Under the pieces are notes generated by a model. It was given only the letters and a program-made list of their open reading frames with translations, had not been told where the DNA came from and ran no database searches. Below, one piece after another: positions 30,583-38,250 of a stretch of DNA of 64,000 nt. The stretch lies in contig NZ_ANAC01000027.1 of assembly GCF_000341225.1 (NCBI RefSeq), forward strand, positions 24,360 through 88,359, in the 5' to 3' direction. Source of the stretch: Nocardiopsis alba DSM 43377 (lineage in GTDB: Bacteria; Actinomycetota; Actinomycetes; Streptosporangiales; Streptosporangiaceae). Every line of letters begins with the position of its first letter. Position 1 is the stretch's first letter. Position numbers and translations under genes: made by a program.

Positions 30583-32749
30583 GCAGTCGATCCACCCCGC
30601 GGGGCAGCAGCACCCCGACCAGACCCAGCAACGCGTAACCGACCTGGCCGGGGGCGAGCATGCCGAGGATCGCCCCGGTGTTGGCCGTGGGCGCGCGGAG
30701 GAACTCGCCCATCCGGGGGTGGGCGTGCGGCACGCCGTTGCCCATGGTGAGCAGGCCGAGCAGCGCGACCCCGACCAGGACCGTCCAGACCGTTCCGGCG
30801 GTACCGGCGCGGGCCAGCCAGTTCTGGAAGTGGTCCGCCGCCACCACCGCGTAGGCGGGACCGGCGGGTTCGACCGTCGTCCCCGACCAGAACAGGACGG
30901 CGCCGGGCAGGGCGAGCAGGAGCGTCGCCGCCACGATGACCGCCCCGGTGGCGGTGCCGGCCAACCCCAGCCTCAGGGAGAGGTCGCGGGCCCGGGTATC
31001 GAGCTCCTCCCCCGTGGGGTGACGGCGTCGGCTCCGCCCCTGTGAACGCGCCTCGCCCATGGCGTCGGCACGACGCTGTCGCAGGAAACGCAGCGTGTCG
31101 CAGAGCGCGGTGGGGCCTCGTCGGGCGGCCCGGAGCACGGTGGCGCCCTCGTGCGCGATGGCGGTCAGCGTGGTGGCCAGGGTGACCGGCAGGTCCCCCC
31201 AGAACAACGCCAGACGCCGGAACAGCGGGGCGATGTCGGCGGGCACCCGCACCCGTGTGGACACCGAACGCCCGTGCGCGCGACGCCGCATCCGGGCGAG
31301 CGGGGCCCTGCCCGGCAGCGGCGGTGTGCTCTCCGCGGCCGAGGCGATCAGACGATGGTCCATGACGACCGCGCAGATCAGGGCCAGCAGCAACAGCCAC
31401 GGTGTGAGGGCCCCGCCGCCCATCATCCGGTGCAGGAAGGTGGAGACCGGGTCCAGGGCGCCGGCGGCCAGCAGCGCGTTGAAGTGGAGATGTTCCAGGT
31501 AGACCAGGGCCGAGGCCACCACCGGCAGGGCCCACAGCCCTCCGCCGTACCTGCGTCCGACGATGGCCAGTCCGAGGGCGGCACCGATCAACCCGGTGAC
31601 CACGGCGTGCCCGGAGAAGACGGCGAGGACGGCGCCCTCGGTGTCGTGGATCGTGCTGCCTCCGGGCAGGAACAGGCTCTCGGAGCCCAGGGTGGGTGCC
31701 TGGATCTCGGTGAACAGCCGTTCGGCGAGCTGGAAGCCGGCACCGGACGCCGCGGCCAGCAGGAGGAAGTCCACGGCGGCCAGCCGACGCACCCGGTGGC
31801 GGGCCACCAGGAGGAGGATCGACAGCGGCGCCAGTTTGGCCAGTTCCTCCAGGGTGACGGCCACGTAGGTGTAGCCGAGCACGTGGTAGCGGTCCAGCCC
31901 CATGAGGGCGGTGATCGAGGCCTCGGCCAGGGCGACCGGCCAGACCAGGAGCGCGCCCAGCGCGACCACTCTGAGCAGGGTCGCGAAGGAGACGGTCCGG
32001 GACCGCGCCAGGAAGGCCAGCTGGAACAGCAGCACGAAGGTGAGGGCCAGCGCGGGCAGGGCGGGCCCCAGTTCGGGGACGGTCAGCGGCGCCACCAACA
32101 GCACCACGACCATGAGCCAGCCCCAGGTGCCGCGCAGTGCCCTCAGGGAGCGGACGGCCCCCGGGGAGCGCTCCCTGGCCCGTTGGGCCCGGCGGGTCAG
32201 ACGTTCGTGCAGGTCCGGCCCCGGACCCCGGTTGCGCGAGTGCCGTGCCCCGGGTTCGACGCAGTGGTACTGCTGGGCGGCGGCGAGGAGTTCGGGGCGC
32301 TTGGTCCGTCGGGCCTTGGCCGCGAACTCGACGCGTACCCCGGGGATGTCCGAACCGACGATCTCACGGACGAAGTCGGCCGGACCTGCGGCCACGGTGA
32401 GTTCGTTAGCGGCGATCAGGACGGCGGCGGAGAAGTCCTCGACGCAGACCAGGAAATCGGTGGGGCCGGTCCCCCAGCCCCGGATGAGGTCGATGAGGGT
32501 GTCGGTGTCGAGGGGGACCTCGGTGACGGGGTCGTAGGAGAACTCCGCCCGGGTCCGACAGACCAGGAGCCGTTCGACGCCCATCGCCCGGCCGGCGTCG
32601 ACGATCCCCTGGACCAGCCCCCGGTCCCGGGGCACCGAGAAGGGGGTCGTGACCTTGCCCCCGGCCCGCACCCAGGAGGGGGCGAACTCGGTGGGGCCGG
32701 CACAGACGCGCAGCACGAGGTCGCGCGCGAGCATCGCCTGTTCTTCCAT
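30572..32749 (-). CDS. PrsW-family glutamic-type membrane protease with extra N-terminal domain
   Basis: About 725 aa. Residues 1-160 form a soluble domain I do not recognise (LARDLVLRVCAGPTEFAP, ERLLVCRTRAEFSYDPVTEVPLD, DFLVCVEDFSAAVLIAANEL). The membrane region (about 215-460) has the PrsW/CAAX-like motifs YTYVAVTLEELAKLAP, AGFQLAERLF, LAVFSGHAVVTGLIGAALG and EHLHFNALLA. After it come a basic cytosolic stretch (about 480-600) and a C-terminal pair of hydrophobic helices. PrsW cleaves anti-sigma factors in Bacillus; the target here is unknown. ATG 32749 has a GAGGAA site; ATG 32734 is an alternative. Confidence 0.82.
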   Translation of the reverse strand: MEEQAMLARDLVLRVCAGPTEFAPSWVRAGGKVTTPFSVPRDRGLVQGIVDAGRAMGVERLLVCRTRAEFSYDPVTEVPLDTDTLIDLIRGWGTGPTDFLVCVEDFSAAVLIAANELTVAAGPADFVREIVGSDIPGVRVEFAAKARRTKRPELLAAAQQYHCVEPGARHSRNRGPGPDLHERLTRRAQRARERSPGAVRSLRALRGTWGWLMVVVLLVAPLTVPELGPALPALALTFVLLFQLAFLARSRTVSFATLLRVVALGALLVWPVALAEASITALMGLDRYHVLGYTYVAVTLEELAKLAPLSILLLVARHRVRRLAAVDFLLLAAASGAGFQLAERLFTEIQAPTLGSESLFLPGGSTIHDTEGAVLAVFSGHAVVTGLIGAALGLAIVGRRYGGGLWALPVVASALVYLEHLHFNALLAAGALDPVSTFLHRMMGGGALTPWLLLLALICAVVMDHRLIASAAESTPPLPGRAPLARMRRRAHGRSVSTRVRVPADIAPLFRRLALFWGDLPVTLATTLTAIAHEGATVLRAARRGPTALCDTLRFLRQRRADAMGEARSQGRSRRRHPTGEELDTRARDLSLRLGLAGTATGAVIVAATLLLALPGAVLFWSGTTVEPAGPAYAVVAADHFQNWLARAGTAGTVWTVLVGVALLGLLTMGNGVPHAHPRMGEFLRAPTANTGAILGMLAPGQVGYALLGLVGVLLPRGVDRLLTR

Positions 32750-32899
32750 GGACTTCCTCGTGCCGGGGGGCGGGATCACGTCGGGGCCGTCCCCGTCCGG
32801 CGATCCCGCCGGGCCGGTGCGGCCCCGAACGAGCATAACGGCGAAGGCCTCCGCCGGAACATGCGCCTCAGGGGCTTTTTCACCGTTCGTGGATGAATG

Positions 32900-34252
32900 T
32901 CAGGTATCGACATCCTCCCGTTCCCGCTCCGCTTCGGCCAGGGTCGGCGACTCCCGTCTCGAAGGACGTGGACCCGCCCCGAAGGCGTCCGCGCACAGTT
33001 GGAGCGTCCAGCGCACCCCCGGAAGCGAGATGGTCCATCCGACCATCGCCCACCCCAGGTGCAGATGCTCCATCGCCCTGGCCAAGGCCGCCAGACCGCT
33101 CCAACGGTCGCCGGCGGCGTTCTCGTACGTGAGCCGGTACAGCACCTCGGGATGTTCGGCGGCCGGGCGCAACCGCAACGCCGTGGGACGGCGCGAGGCC
33201 ACCATGCTCCCCACTCCCCGGCACATACCGCAGTCCATCGCGACGTACAGAACGCCCTCGGCCCGCCCCTCCCACGGCCGTAGGCGCGGGATCCAGGAAC
33301 GCACCCCGGACCGATAGACCTCCCAGTCGGAGCCGAAGCGCTCGCGCATACGTCCGCCCTCGTCCCAGGAGGCGAACCCCGCCCCATAGACCAGGGAGGC
33401 GGCCGTTCCCACGAACAGGACCGGATGCAGGAACACGCCCGCCACCAGGTAGAGCAGGGCCATGGAGAGCTGCATCGGGTTGCGCACGTAGGCGTAGGGG
33501 CCACTGGTGACCAGCCGCGCGGGCGGATCGTAGGGCAACGGGGTACCGCCGCCCACCACCGCGAACTCACGGGCCGCGACCACCCCGGGAAGACAGGCCA
33601 GGGCGAGGAGTTGGACGAGGACCGAGAGGGCGCCGGGGTACTCCGGCGGGGAGAGGCCGTCGGGCCCGGGAAGTAGCGCCATGATCCCCGGCGGCGCCGT
33701 GGCCAGCAGATACACCGGCAGAACCACCATGAGGACGAGGAACAGCAGGGCCTGGACACCGCCCCTGACCCCGGGCAGGAGCCCTCGACGGGTCCAGAAC
33801 GCCAGCGTCAGCGCGGGGATCAGGCACACCGCCACGCCCACGACCTCACCGAGCACCCACCACGCGCCCAGGACCACCACGGGTTCGGCGAGCGGCATCA
33901 GGACCATGTCCACCCAGACCAGGAGCACGGTGACGAGGGGGATCGGCAGCAGCCGGAGCGCCAGAGCGGGCAGCGCGCCCCACAACAGCGCCCAGGCCCC
34001 CAGCAGGTCCACGGGGATCCCCTGCCAGGAGGCGCCCTCGACGTGGAAGGACCACCAGCCCGCCCGCACCGCGTACAGGTTCAACGGGACGAGTGTGCAC
34101 AGTGCCCATCCGGAGGCCACGATCATCGACGCGATCTCACGCCGCCCCGGAGCCCGCCACAGGCACAGCGCCGCCACCGCGGCCACCGGCAGGAACAGCC
34201 CCAGACCCCGGACGATCAGGGCGGGGACCTCGGGGGACGGGACGGCGATCAC
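32900..34252 (-). CDS. Membrane methyltransferase-like (ICMT/PEMT) protein fused to a DCC thiol-oxidoreductase domain
   Basis: 450 aa. The N-terminal half has about seven or eight membrane helices. Around 235-310, PYAYVRNPMQLSMALLYLVAG and SWDEGGRMRERFGSDWEVYRSGVRSWIPR are the signature of isoprenylcysteine/phospholipid methyltransferase-type membrane enzymes. After about residue 325, LYVAMDCGMCRGVGSMVA carries the CxxC of DCC (YuxK-like) proteins, and GLAALARAMEHLHLGWAMVGW is typical of that domain. The GTG start overlaps the upstream stop (GTGA), so it is coupled to the preceding gene. The fusion suggests a membrane thiol or lipid modification role, but the substrate is unknown. Confidence 0.78.
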   Translation of the reverse strand: MIAVPSPEVPALIVRGLGLFLPVAAVAALCLWRAPGRREIASMIVASGWALCTLVPLNLYAVRAGWWSFHVEGASWQGIPVDLLGAWALLWGALPALALRLLPIPLVTVLLVWVDMVLMPLAEPVVVLGAWWVLGEVVGVAVCLIPALTLAFWTRRGLLPGVRGGVQALLFLVLMVVLPVYLLATAPPGIMALLPGPDGLSPPEYPGALSVLVQLLALACLPGVVAAREFAVVGGGTPLPYDPPARLVTSGPYAYVRNPMQLSMALLYLVAGVFLHPVLFVGTAASLVYGAGFASWDEGGRMRERFGSDWEVYRSGVRSWIPRLRPWEGRAEGVLYVAMDCGMCRGVGSMVASRRPTALRLRPAAEHPEVLYRLTYENAAGDRWSGLAALARAMEHLHLGWAMVGWTISLPGVRWTLQLCADAFGAGPRPSRRESPTLAEAEREREDVDT

Positions 34253-35259
34253 GGCCGACCCACCCCCTCGGCGCCGGTGGATCGTTCCGCCTCGGTGGCG
34301 AAGGTCTCGGCGAGGTAGGCGGCGGCCAGGTCGGTCGTGTACCCCTGCACCGGGCCGAAGTACCAGGACGGGTCGTAGGTGCGGACGTAGTCGAACTCCC
34401 AGGCGAGCCGGGTCCGGTCGCCCTCGCGCGTCCAGGTCGCGGTGGCCCGGCGCAGGTCCATCCATCGGGCGAGGACGGTGTCGTCGACGACGTCGAAGAC
34501 CACACGACCACCGTCGGTCGCCACCTCGCTCTCCACGATCTCCAGTTCCAGGGAGCGCGGGGTCGGTTCGGCGCCGATGGCCAGGGAGCGGCGCGGGGTG
34601 AAGTGGACGAGGCGGGTGTCCCCCACGGCCAGTCCCTCTCCGACCGCCTCGACCGGCTCCGGGAAGGGGACGACCCGCAGGAACGCGGCCTCGGGCCGCT
34701 CGTACTCGGGCGGAGCCGCCAACGCGGCGGCGACCCGCTCCGGCGCCGCCTCGACCAGGACCTCCCCCGCCCCGACGTTCTCCCGGGGCAGCAGAGAGAG
34801 ACCTCCGACCCCTTCCAGGGTGAGCACGAACAGGACCGGCACGGCGATGAAGGAGTGCGGGCCGTACGGATCCCGACCGGACAGGGAGACGCACATCCAG
34901 GTCACCAGCGCGACCACCCCGTAGATCAGCGGCGCCGAGATGACCAGGCAGACCAGGCCTTCGCCGAGGAGCGGACCTGAGAGCAGGAGGAGGACGGTGG
35001 TGACGGCCACCGCCACCCCGACGGCGCTCTTGGGGCGGGCGAGCAGCACCACGGACAGCGCGATGACGACGGGCAGCCCGACGTAGAACAGCGCGGTCTG
35101 GTCCAGCCCTCCGTATCCGGCGATCCGCAGGAACAGCAGGGCGGGGAAGGCGACCAGGACCAACAGTCCGCACAGGGTCCAACGGGCCTTCGAGGCTCCG
35201 CGGCCCGTCTCGGGATCGGGGGCGGGGTGCTCGGGAAGGGGGTCGGGAACGTGCGCCAT
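34249..35259 (-). CDS. Membrane protein with C-terminal SRPBCC-like soluble domain
   Basis: 336 aa. After a short Pro-rich start there are about five membrane helices up to residue 155 (LCGLLVLVAFPALLFL, ALFYVGLPVVIALSVVLLA, VAVAVTTVLLLLSG and others). Residues about 165-325 form a soluble domain (VLVEAAPERVAAALAAPPEYERPEA to DRTRLAWEFDYVRTYDPSWYFGPVQGYTTDLAAAYLAETFA) whose pattern resembles polyketide cyclase/START-like lipid-binding folds. ATG 35259 has GAGGA upstream. It is the first gene of a coupled pair with the methyltransferase-DCC gene and faces the tetR gene across a palindromic operator, so TetR control is likely. Confidence 0.72.
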   Translation of the reverse strand: MAHVPDPLPEHPAPDPETGRGASKARWTLCGLLVLVAFPALLFLRIAGYGGLDQTALFYVGLPVVIALSVVLLARPKSAVGVAVAVTTVLLLLSGPLLGEGLVCLVISAPLIYGVVALVTWMCVSLSGRDPYGPHSFIAVPVLFVLTLEGVGGLSLLPRENVGAGEVLVEAAPERVAAALAAPPEYERPEAAFLRVVPFPEPVEAVGEGLAVGDTRLVHFTPRRSLAIGAEPTPRSLELEIVESEVATDGGRVVFDVVDDTVLARWMDLRRATATWTREGDRTRLAWEFDYVRTYDPSWYFGPVQGYTTDLAAAYLAETFATEAERSTGAEGVGRP

Positions 35260-35283
35260 GAGGGCTCCTCACACTTGACCGAC

Positions 35284-35316
35284 TGATTGAATCAACCGAT
35301 TTAATCACTTGATTAA
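35284..35316. promoter_or_regulatory. Probable TetR operator: two TGATT/AATCA palindromes
   Basis: TGATTGAATCA (35284-35294) and TTAATCACTTGATTAA (35301-35316) are both perfect dyads with the same half-site, 6 bp apart, in the 91-bp divergent gap. The AT-rich patch is striking against the GC-rich surroundings. TATGAT at 35321-35326 could be the -10 of the tetR gene. Confidence 0.75.
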
Positions 35317-35350
35317 ACCGTATGATGAAGGTCGAGTGAAGGGGAGGGTC

Positions 35351-36007
35351 ATGGCCAGAGGCGGCGGTGGCGGACGCAAGAACAGCGCGGAGACCAGGGA
35401 ACGCCTGCTCACGGCGGCGGGCGAGGTCCTGAGAGAAGAGGGGTACGCCGGAGCCTCGGCACGGGCCATCGCCACCCGGGCGGAGGCCAACTCGGCGCTG
35501 GTCTTCTATCACTTCGGCGGGGTCGACCAGCTGCTCCTGGCCGCCCTGGACCGCTCCAGCGCCGAACGGATGACTATGTACCGGGAGGAAGCCTCCCGAG
35601 CGCGCACCCTCGAAGAACTCGTGGAGGTCGCCACCCGCATCTACCGGACCGACCTGGAACGCGGATACATCACCGAGTTCTCCGAGCTCGTGGCCGCCGC
35701 CGTCACCAAGCCCGAACTCCGCGAGGAGATCCGACGGCGATCGGAACCCTGGATCGACTTCATCGCCGACGAGTGGGAGCGTGTGGTGGGCGGATCCCCC
35801 CTCGGCGGCCTCCTGCCGGCCCGAGAGGTCGCCTACGGCGCGCTCACCTTCTACCTGGGGGTCAACCTGTTCTCCGTCCTCGATGAGGACGCCTCCCGGA
35901 CCGAGGCCGTCTTCGACCTGGCCGGAAGACTGGCGCCCCGAGCCCGCCTGCTGACGATGCGCCTGCCCCGACGCGGCGGCAGGACCAAGGAGAAGGAGAA
36001 CGAATGA
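35351..36007 (+). CDS. TetR-family transcriptional regulator
   Basis: 218 aa. The helix-turn-helix is in TRERLLTAAGEVLREEGYAGASARAIATRAEANSALVFYHFGGVDQLLLAAL, the typical TetR N-terminal domain. The C-terminal ligand/dimer domain (about 75-200) has a TetR_C-like pattern ending FDLAGRLAPRARLLTM. GGGAG lies 5-6 nt before ATG 35351; an upstream ATG at 35309 overlaps the operator. It is coupled to the Nudix gene by a 4-bp ATGA overlap. It probably represses itself and the divergent membrane operon through the dyads at 35284-35316. The inducer is unknown. Confidence 0.9.
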   Translation: MARGGGGGRKNSAETRERLLTAAGEVLREEGYAGASARAIATRAEANSALVFYHFGGVDQLLLAALDRSSAERMTMYREEASRARTLEELVEVATRIYRTDLERGYITEFSELVAAAVTKPELREEIRRRSEPWIDFIADEWERVVGGSPLGGLLPAREVAYGALTFYLGVNLFSVLDEDASRTEAVFDLAGRLAPRARLLTMRLPRRGGRTKEKENE

Positions 36008-36492
36008 ACGTGCACGTCGCCGAGGGGATCGAGTTCCCCTCCACCGACGACGGCGAACGCCGGGTGGTCGCCGCCGTGATCATCGACGGGCGAGGGCGGG
36101 CCTTCGCCCAACGCCGCTCGGGGACCCGCAAGATCTTCCCCCACTGCTGGGACATCGTCGGCGGCCACGTCGAAGAGGGGGAGAGCATGCTCGAAGCCCT
36201 CACCCGGGAGATCACCGAGGAGACCGGCTGGCACCTGACCGAGGTGCTCCAAGAGCTGTACCGGATCGACTGGGACCCGGGCGACGGCGTCACCCGACGC
36301 GAGGTCGACTACCTGGTCCGGGTCGAGGGGGACCTGGAACGACCGACCCTGGAGGCGGGCAAGCACACCGAGTTCATGTGGGTCGACGACTCCCGTGTCC
36401 CCCTCCTGCGCGAGGCCCGCGAGCCCGACGACTACTTCATCACCGACATCGTCCAACGCGGTCTGGACGCCGCCGCGAGGCTCGGGCTCTAG
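36004..36492 (+). CDS. Nudix hydrolase
   Basis: 162 aa. The Nudix box is complete, GGHVEEGESMLEALTREITEETGW (GX5EX7REUXEEXGU, with the metal-binding Glu residues). It is preceded by RVVAAVIIDGRGRAFAQRRSGTRKIFPHCWDIV and followed by YRIDWDPGDGVTRREVDYLVRVEGD. The strong IPP-isomerase/MutT-like lead-in does not define the substrate. Translation is coupled to tetR (ATGA). A hairpin follows its stop. A link to nucleotide pool cleaning or to the function of the neighbouring membrane operon is inference only. Confidence 0.88.
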   Translation: MNVHVAEGIEFPSTDDGERRVVAAVIIDGRGRAFAQRRSGTRKIFPHCWDIVGGHVEEGESMLEALTREITEETGWHLTEVLQELYRIDWDPGDGVTRREVDYLVRVEGDLERPTLEAGKHTEFMWVDDSRVPLLREAREPDDYFITDIVQRGLDAAARLGL

Positions 36493-36506
36493 GGAGCGAT
36501 CCGGAC

Positions 36507-36537
36507 GACGGCGTTCACCCCCGTCGCGAACGCCGTC
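36507..36537. terminator. Convergent hairpin terminator overlapping the nnrD stop
   Basis: GACGGCGTTC (36507-36516) pairs with GAACGCCGTC (36528-36537), between the stops of two convergent genes and partly inside the leftward one. Confidence 0.55.
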
Positions 36538-38029
36538 CGGCGGCACGCACCTCCCGGAGCGCGAGAGGGATCCCCTCCAACAGATCCGAAGCACTGATCG
36601 GCCCACCGTCGTGCGCCAGCGTCGCCGCGCGTCCGTGCACGTAGGCCGCGCACAGGGCCGCCTCGCGGGCCGACAGTCCGGAGGCCAGGAGCGCCCCCGC
36701 CGCACCCGAGAGCACGTCGCCCGAACCGGCCGTCGCCAACAACGGCGTCCCCGTCGGGGAGACGAACGACGGGGCGCCCGGGTGGGCGATCACCGTCGTC
36801 GACCCCTTCAGCAGCACGGTCGCCCGGTACAGGGACGCCGCCTCGACCGCGTGCTCCAGACGGCGCGCCTCGATCGCGGAACGATCGACGTCCGACAACA
36901 GCCGGGACAGCTCTCCCGCGTGCGGGGTGAGCAGCGTATCCGCCTCGCGCTCCCGCACCAGTGCGGTGAGACGCCCGTCGTTCGCCAACAGGTTGAGCGC
37001 GTCCGCGTCGAGCAGTACCGGACGGTCGCTCTCCAAAAGGGCCCGGAGCTCGTCGGCGTCGGAGGGGCGCGTCCCCCTCCCCGGCCCGACCACGACCGCC
37101 GCCACCCGCCCCGGCCCCAGATCCGTGTGGTCCAGCGGGTCCAGGGGCAGGCCGACCGTCTCGGGCCAACGGGCGATCACCCGGGCCAGCGCGTTCTCCC
37201 CCGCCCCGAAGCGGACCATCCCCACCCCGGTGCGCAGGGCGCCGCCCACGCACAGGACCGCCGCGCCCGGATAGCGGTCGGAGCCGGCGCGGACGGCGAG
37301 CACGCCTCGGCGGTACTTGTCGTCCTCGACCGATGGGGACGGCAGCATTCGGGCGATGTCCACAGCCTGTGGACGGAGCAGAGCCGCCTCGGGAAGCTCC
37401 GGAGCGAGCCCGATGTCGACGAAGTGGACACGTCCCGCCCGCTCGGCCCCCGGGTCGACGAACAGGCCGGGCTTGTACGTGCCGAAGGTGACGGTGGCGT
37501 CCGCCCGGACGGCGGCGCCCTCCACCTCTCCCGTATCGGCGTCCACCCCGCTGGGCAGATCGACCGCGATCACGAACGCCGGCGAGGCCTCCGCCAGGGC
37601 CGCGAGAGAGGCATGGGGTTCACGCAGGCCACCATGACCTCCGATACCGACCAGCCCGTCGACGATCAGGTCGGCGCCCGACAGGGCCGAACGCACCTCC
37701 TCCGACGAGGCCGCGTTCTCCTTCAGCATCCGACCGCCCGCGGCCAGCAGGGCGTCACGACCACCCCCGTGGATCCGAGAACCCGCGGACACCACCCGCA
37801 CACAGGCGCCCCTGGCCGCCAGGTCCGCCCCCGCGTACAGGGCGTCCCCGCCGTTGTCCCCGCTCCCCACCAGCAGAGTGATCCGAGAGCCGTACACACG
37901 GGGAAGCGCGCGAGAGCAGTGGAACGCGAGTCCCGTGGCGGCGCGGCGCATGAGCGCGCCTTCGGGCAGACGGGCCATGAGGGTCCGTTCGGCTTCCCGG
38001 ACGACGTCGACGTGATGGGCTGAGAGCAC
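36515..38029 (-). CDS. nnrD: Bifunctional NAD(P)H-hydrate epimerase / ADP-dependent dehydratase
   Basis: 504 aa two-domain enzyme that repairs hydrated NADH and NADPH. The N-terminal epimerase domain (NnrE/YjeF_N, about 1-210) has MRRAATGLAFH, ITLLVGSGDNGGDALYAGADLAARG and VIAVDLPSGVDADTGEVEG. The C-terminal ribokinase-like dehydratase domain (NnrD, about 225-495) has KYRRGVLAVRAGSDRYPGAAVLC, VVVGPGRGT, LLDADALNLLA, LLTPHAGELSRLL and the catalytic region TPLLATAGSGDVLSGAAGALLASGL. The start at GTG 38029 follows GGAGGAGACC. The domain order and length are normal for the fused bacterial enzyme. It has no operon partner. Confidence 0.92.
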   Translation of the reverse strand: MLSAHHVDVVREAERTLMARLPEGALMRRAATGLAFHCSRALPRVYGSRITLLVGSGDNGGDALYAGADLAARGACVRVVSAGSRIHGGGRDALLAAGGRMLKENAASSEEVRSALSGADLIVDGLVGIGGHGGLREPHASLAALAEASPAFVIAVDLPSGVDADTGEVEGAAVRADATVTFGTYKPGLFVDPGAERAGRVHFVDIGLAPELPEAALLRPQAVDIARMLPSPSVEDDKYRRGVLAVRAGSDRYPGAAVLCVGGALRTGVGMVRFGAGENALARVIARWPETVGLPLDPLDHTDLGPGRVAAVVVGPGRGTRPSDADELRALLESDRPVLLDADALNLLANDGRLTALVREREADTLLTPHAGELSRLLSDVDRSAIEARRLEHAVEAASLYRATVLLKGSTTVIAHPGAPSFVSPTGTPLLATAGSGDVLSGAAGALLASGLSAREAALCAAYVHGRAATLAHDGGPISASDLLEGIPLALREVRAAGRRSRRG

Positions 38030-38250
38030 GGTCTCCTCCGAGTGGCGGGGTCTGACGTTCCATCGTCGCCCATCCGATTCGCGACGCGCCCGCATCGCCA
38101 CACCGATGGTGCCGCCGGAGCCGGGAGTCCGGTCGCACCGTTCATCCGAATAGGACCTTCGACCCATAACTAAGAAACGACCTTAAAGACATATCGCCCA
38201 TTGTTATGGAATCACTACGTAGAGAAGGCGCGGTTGGGAACAATGGAGGT

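Noticed and set aside
32900..35512. A single 870-residue open frame on the minus strand
   Set aside because: Its first part is an out-of-frame reading of the SRPBCC-like membrane gene. The real gene starts at GTG 34252.
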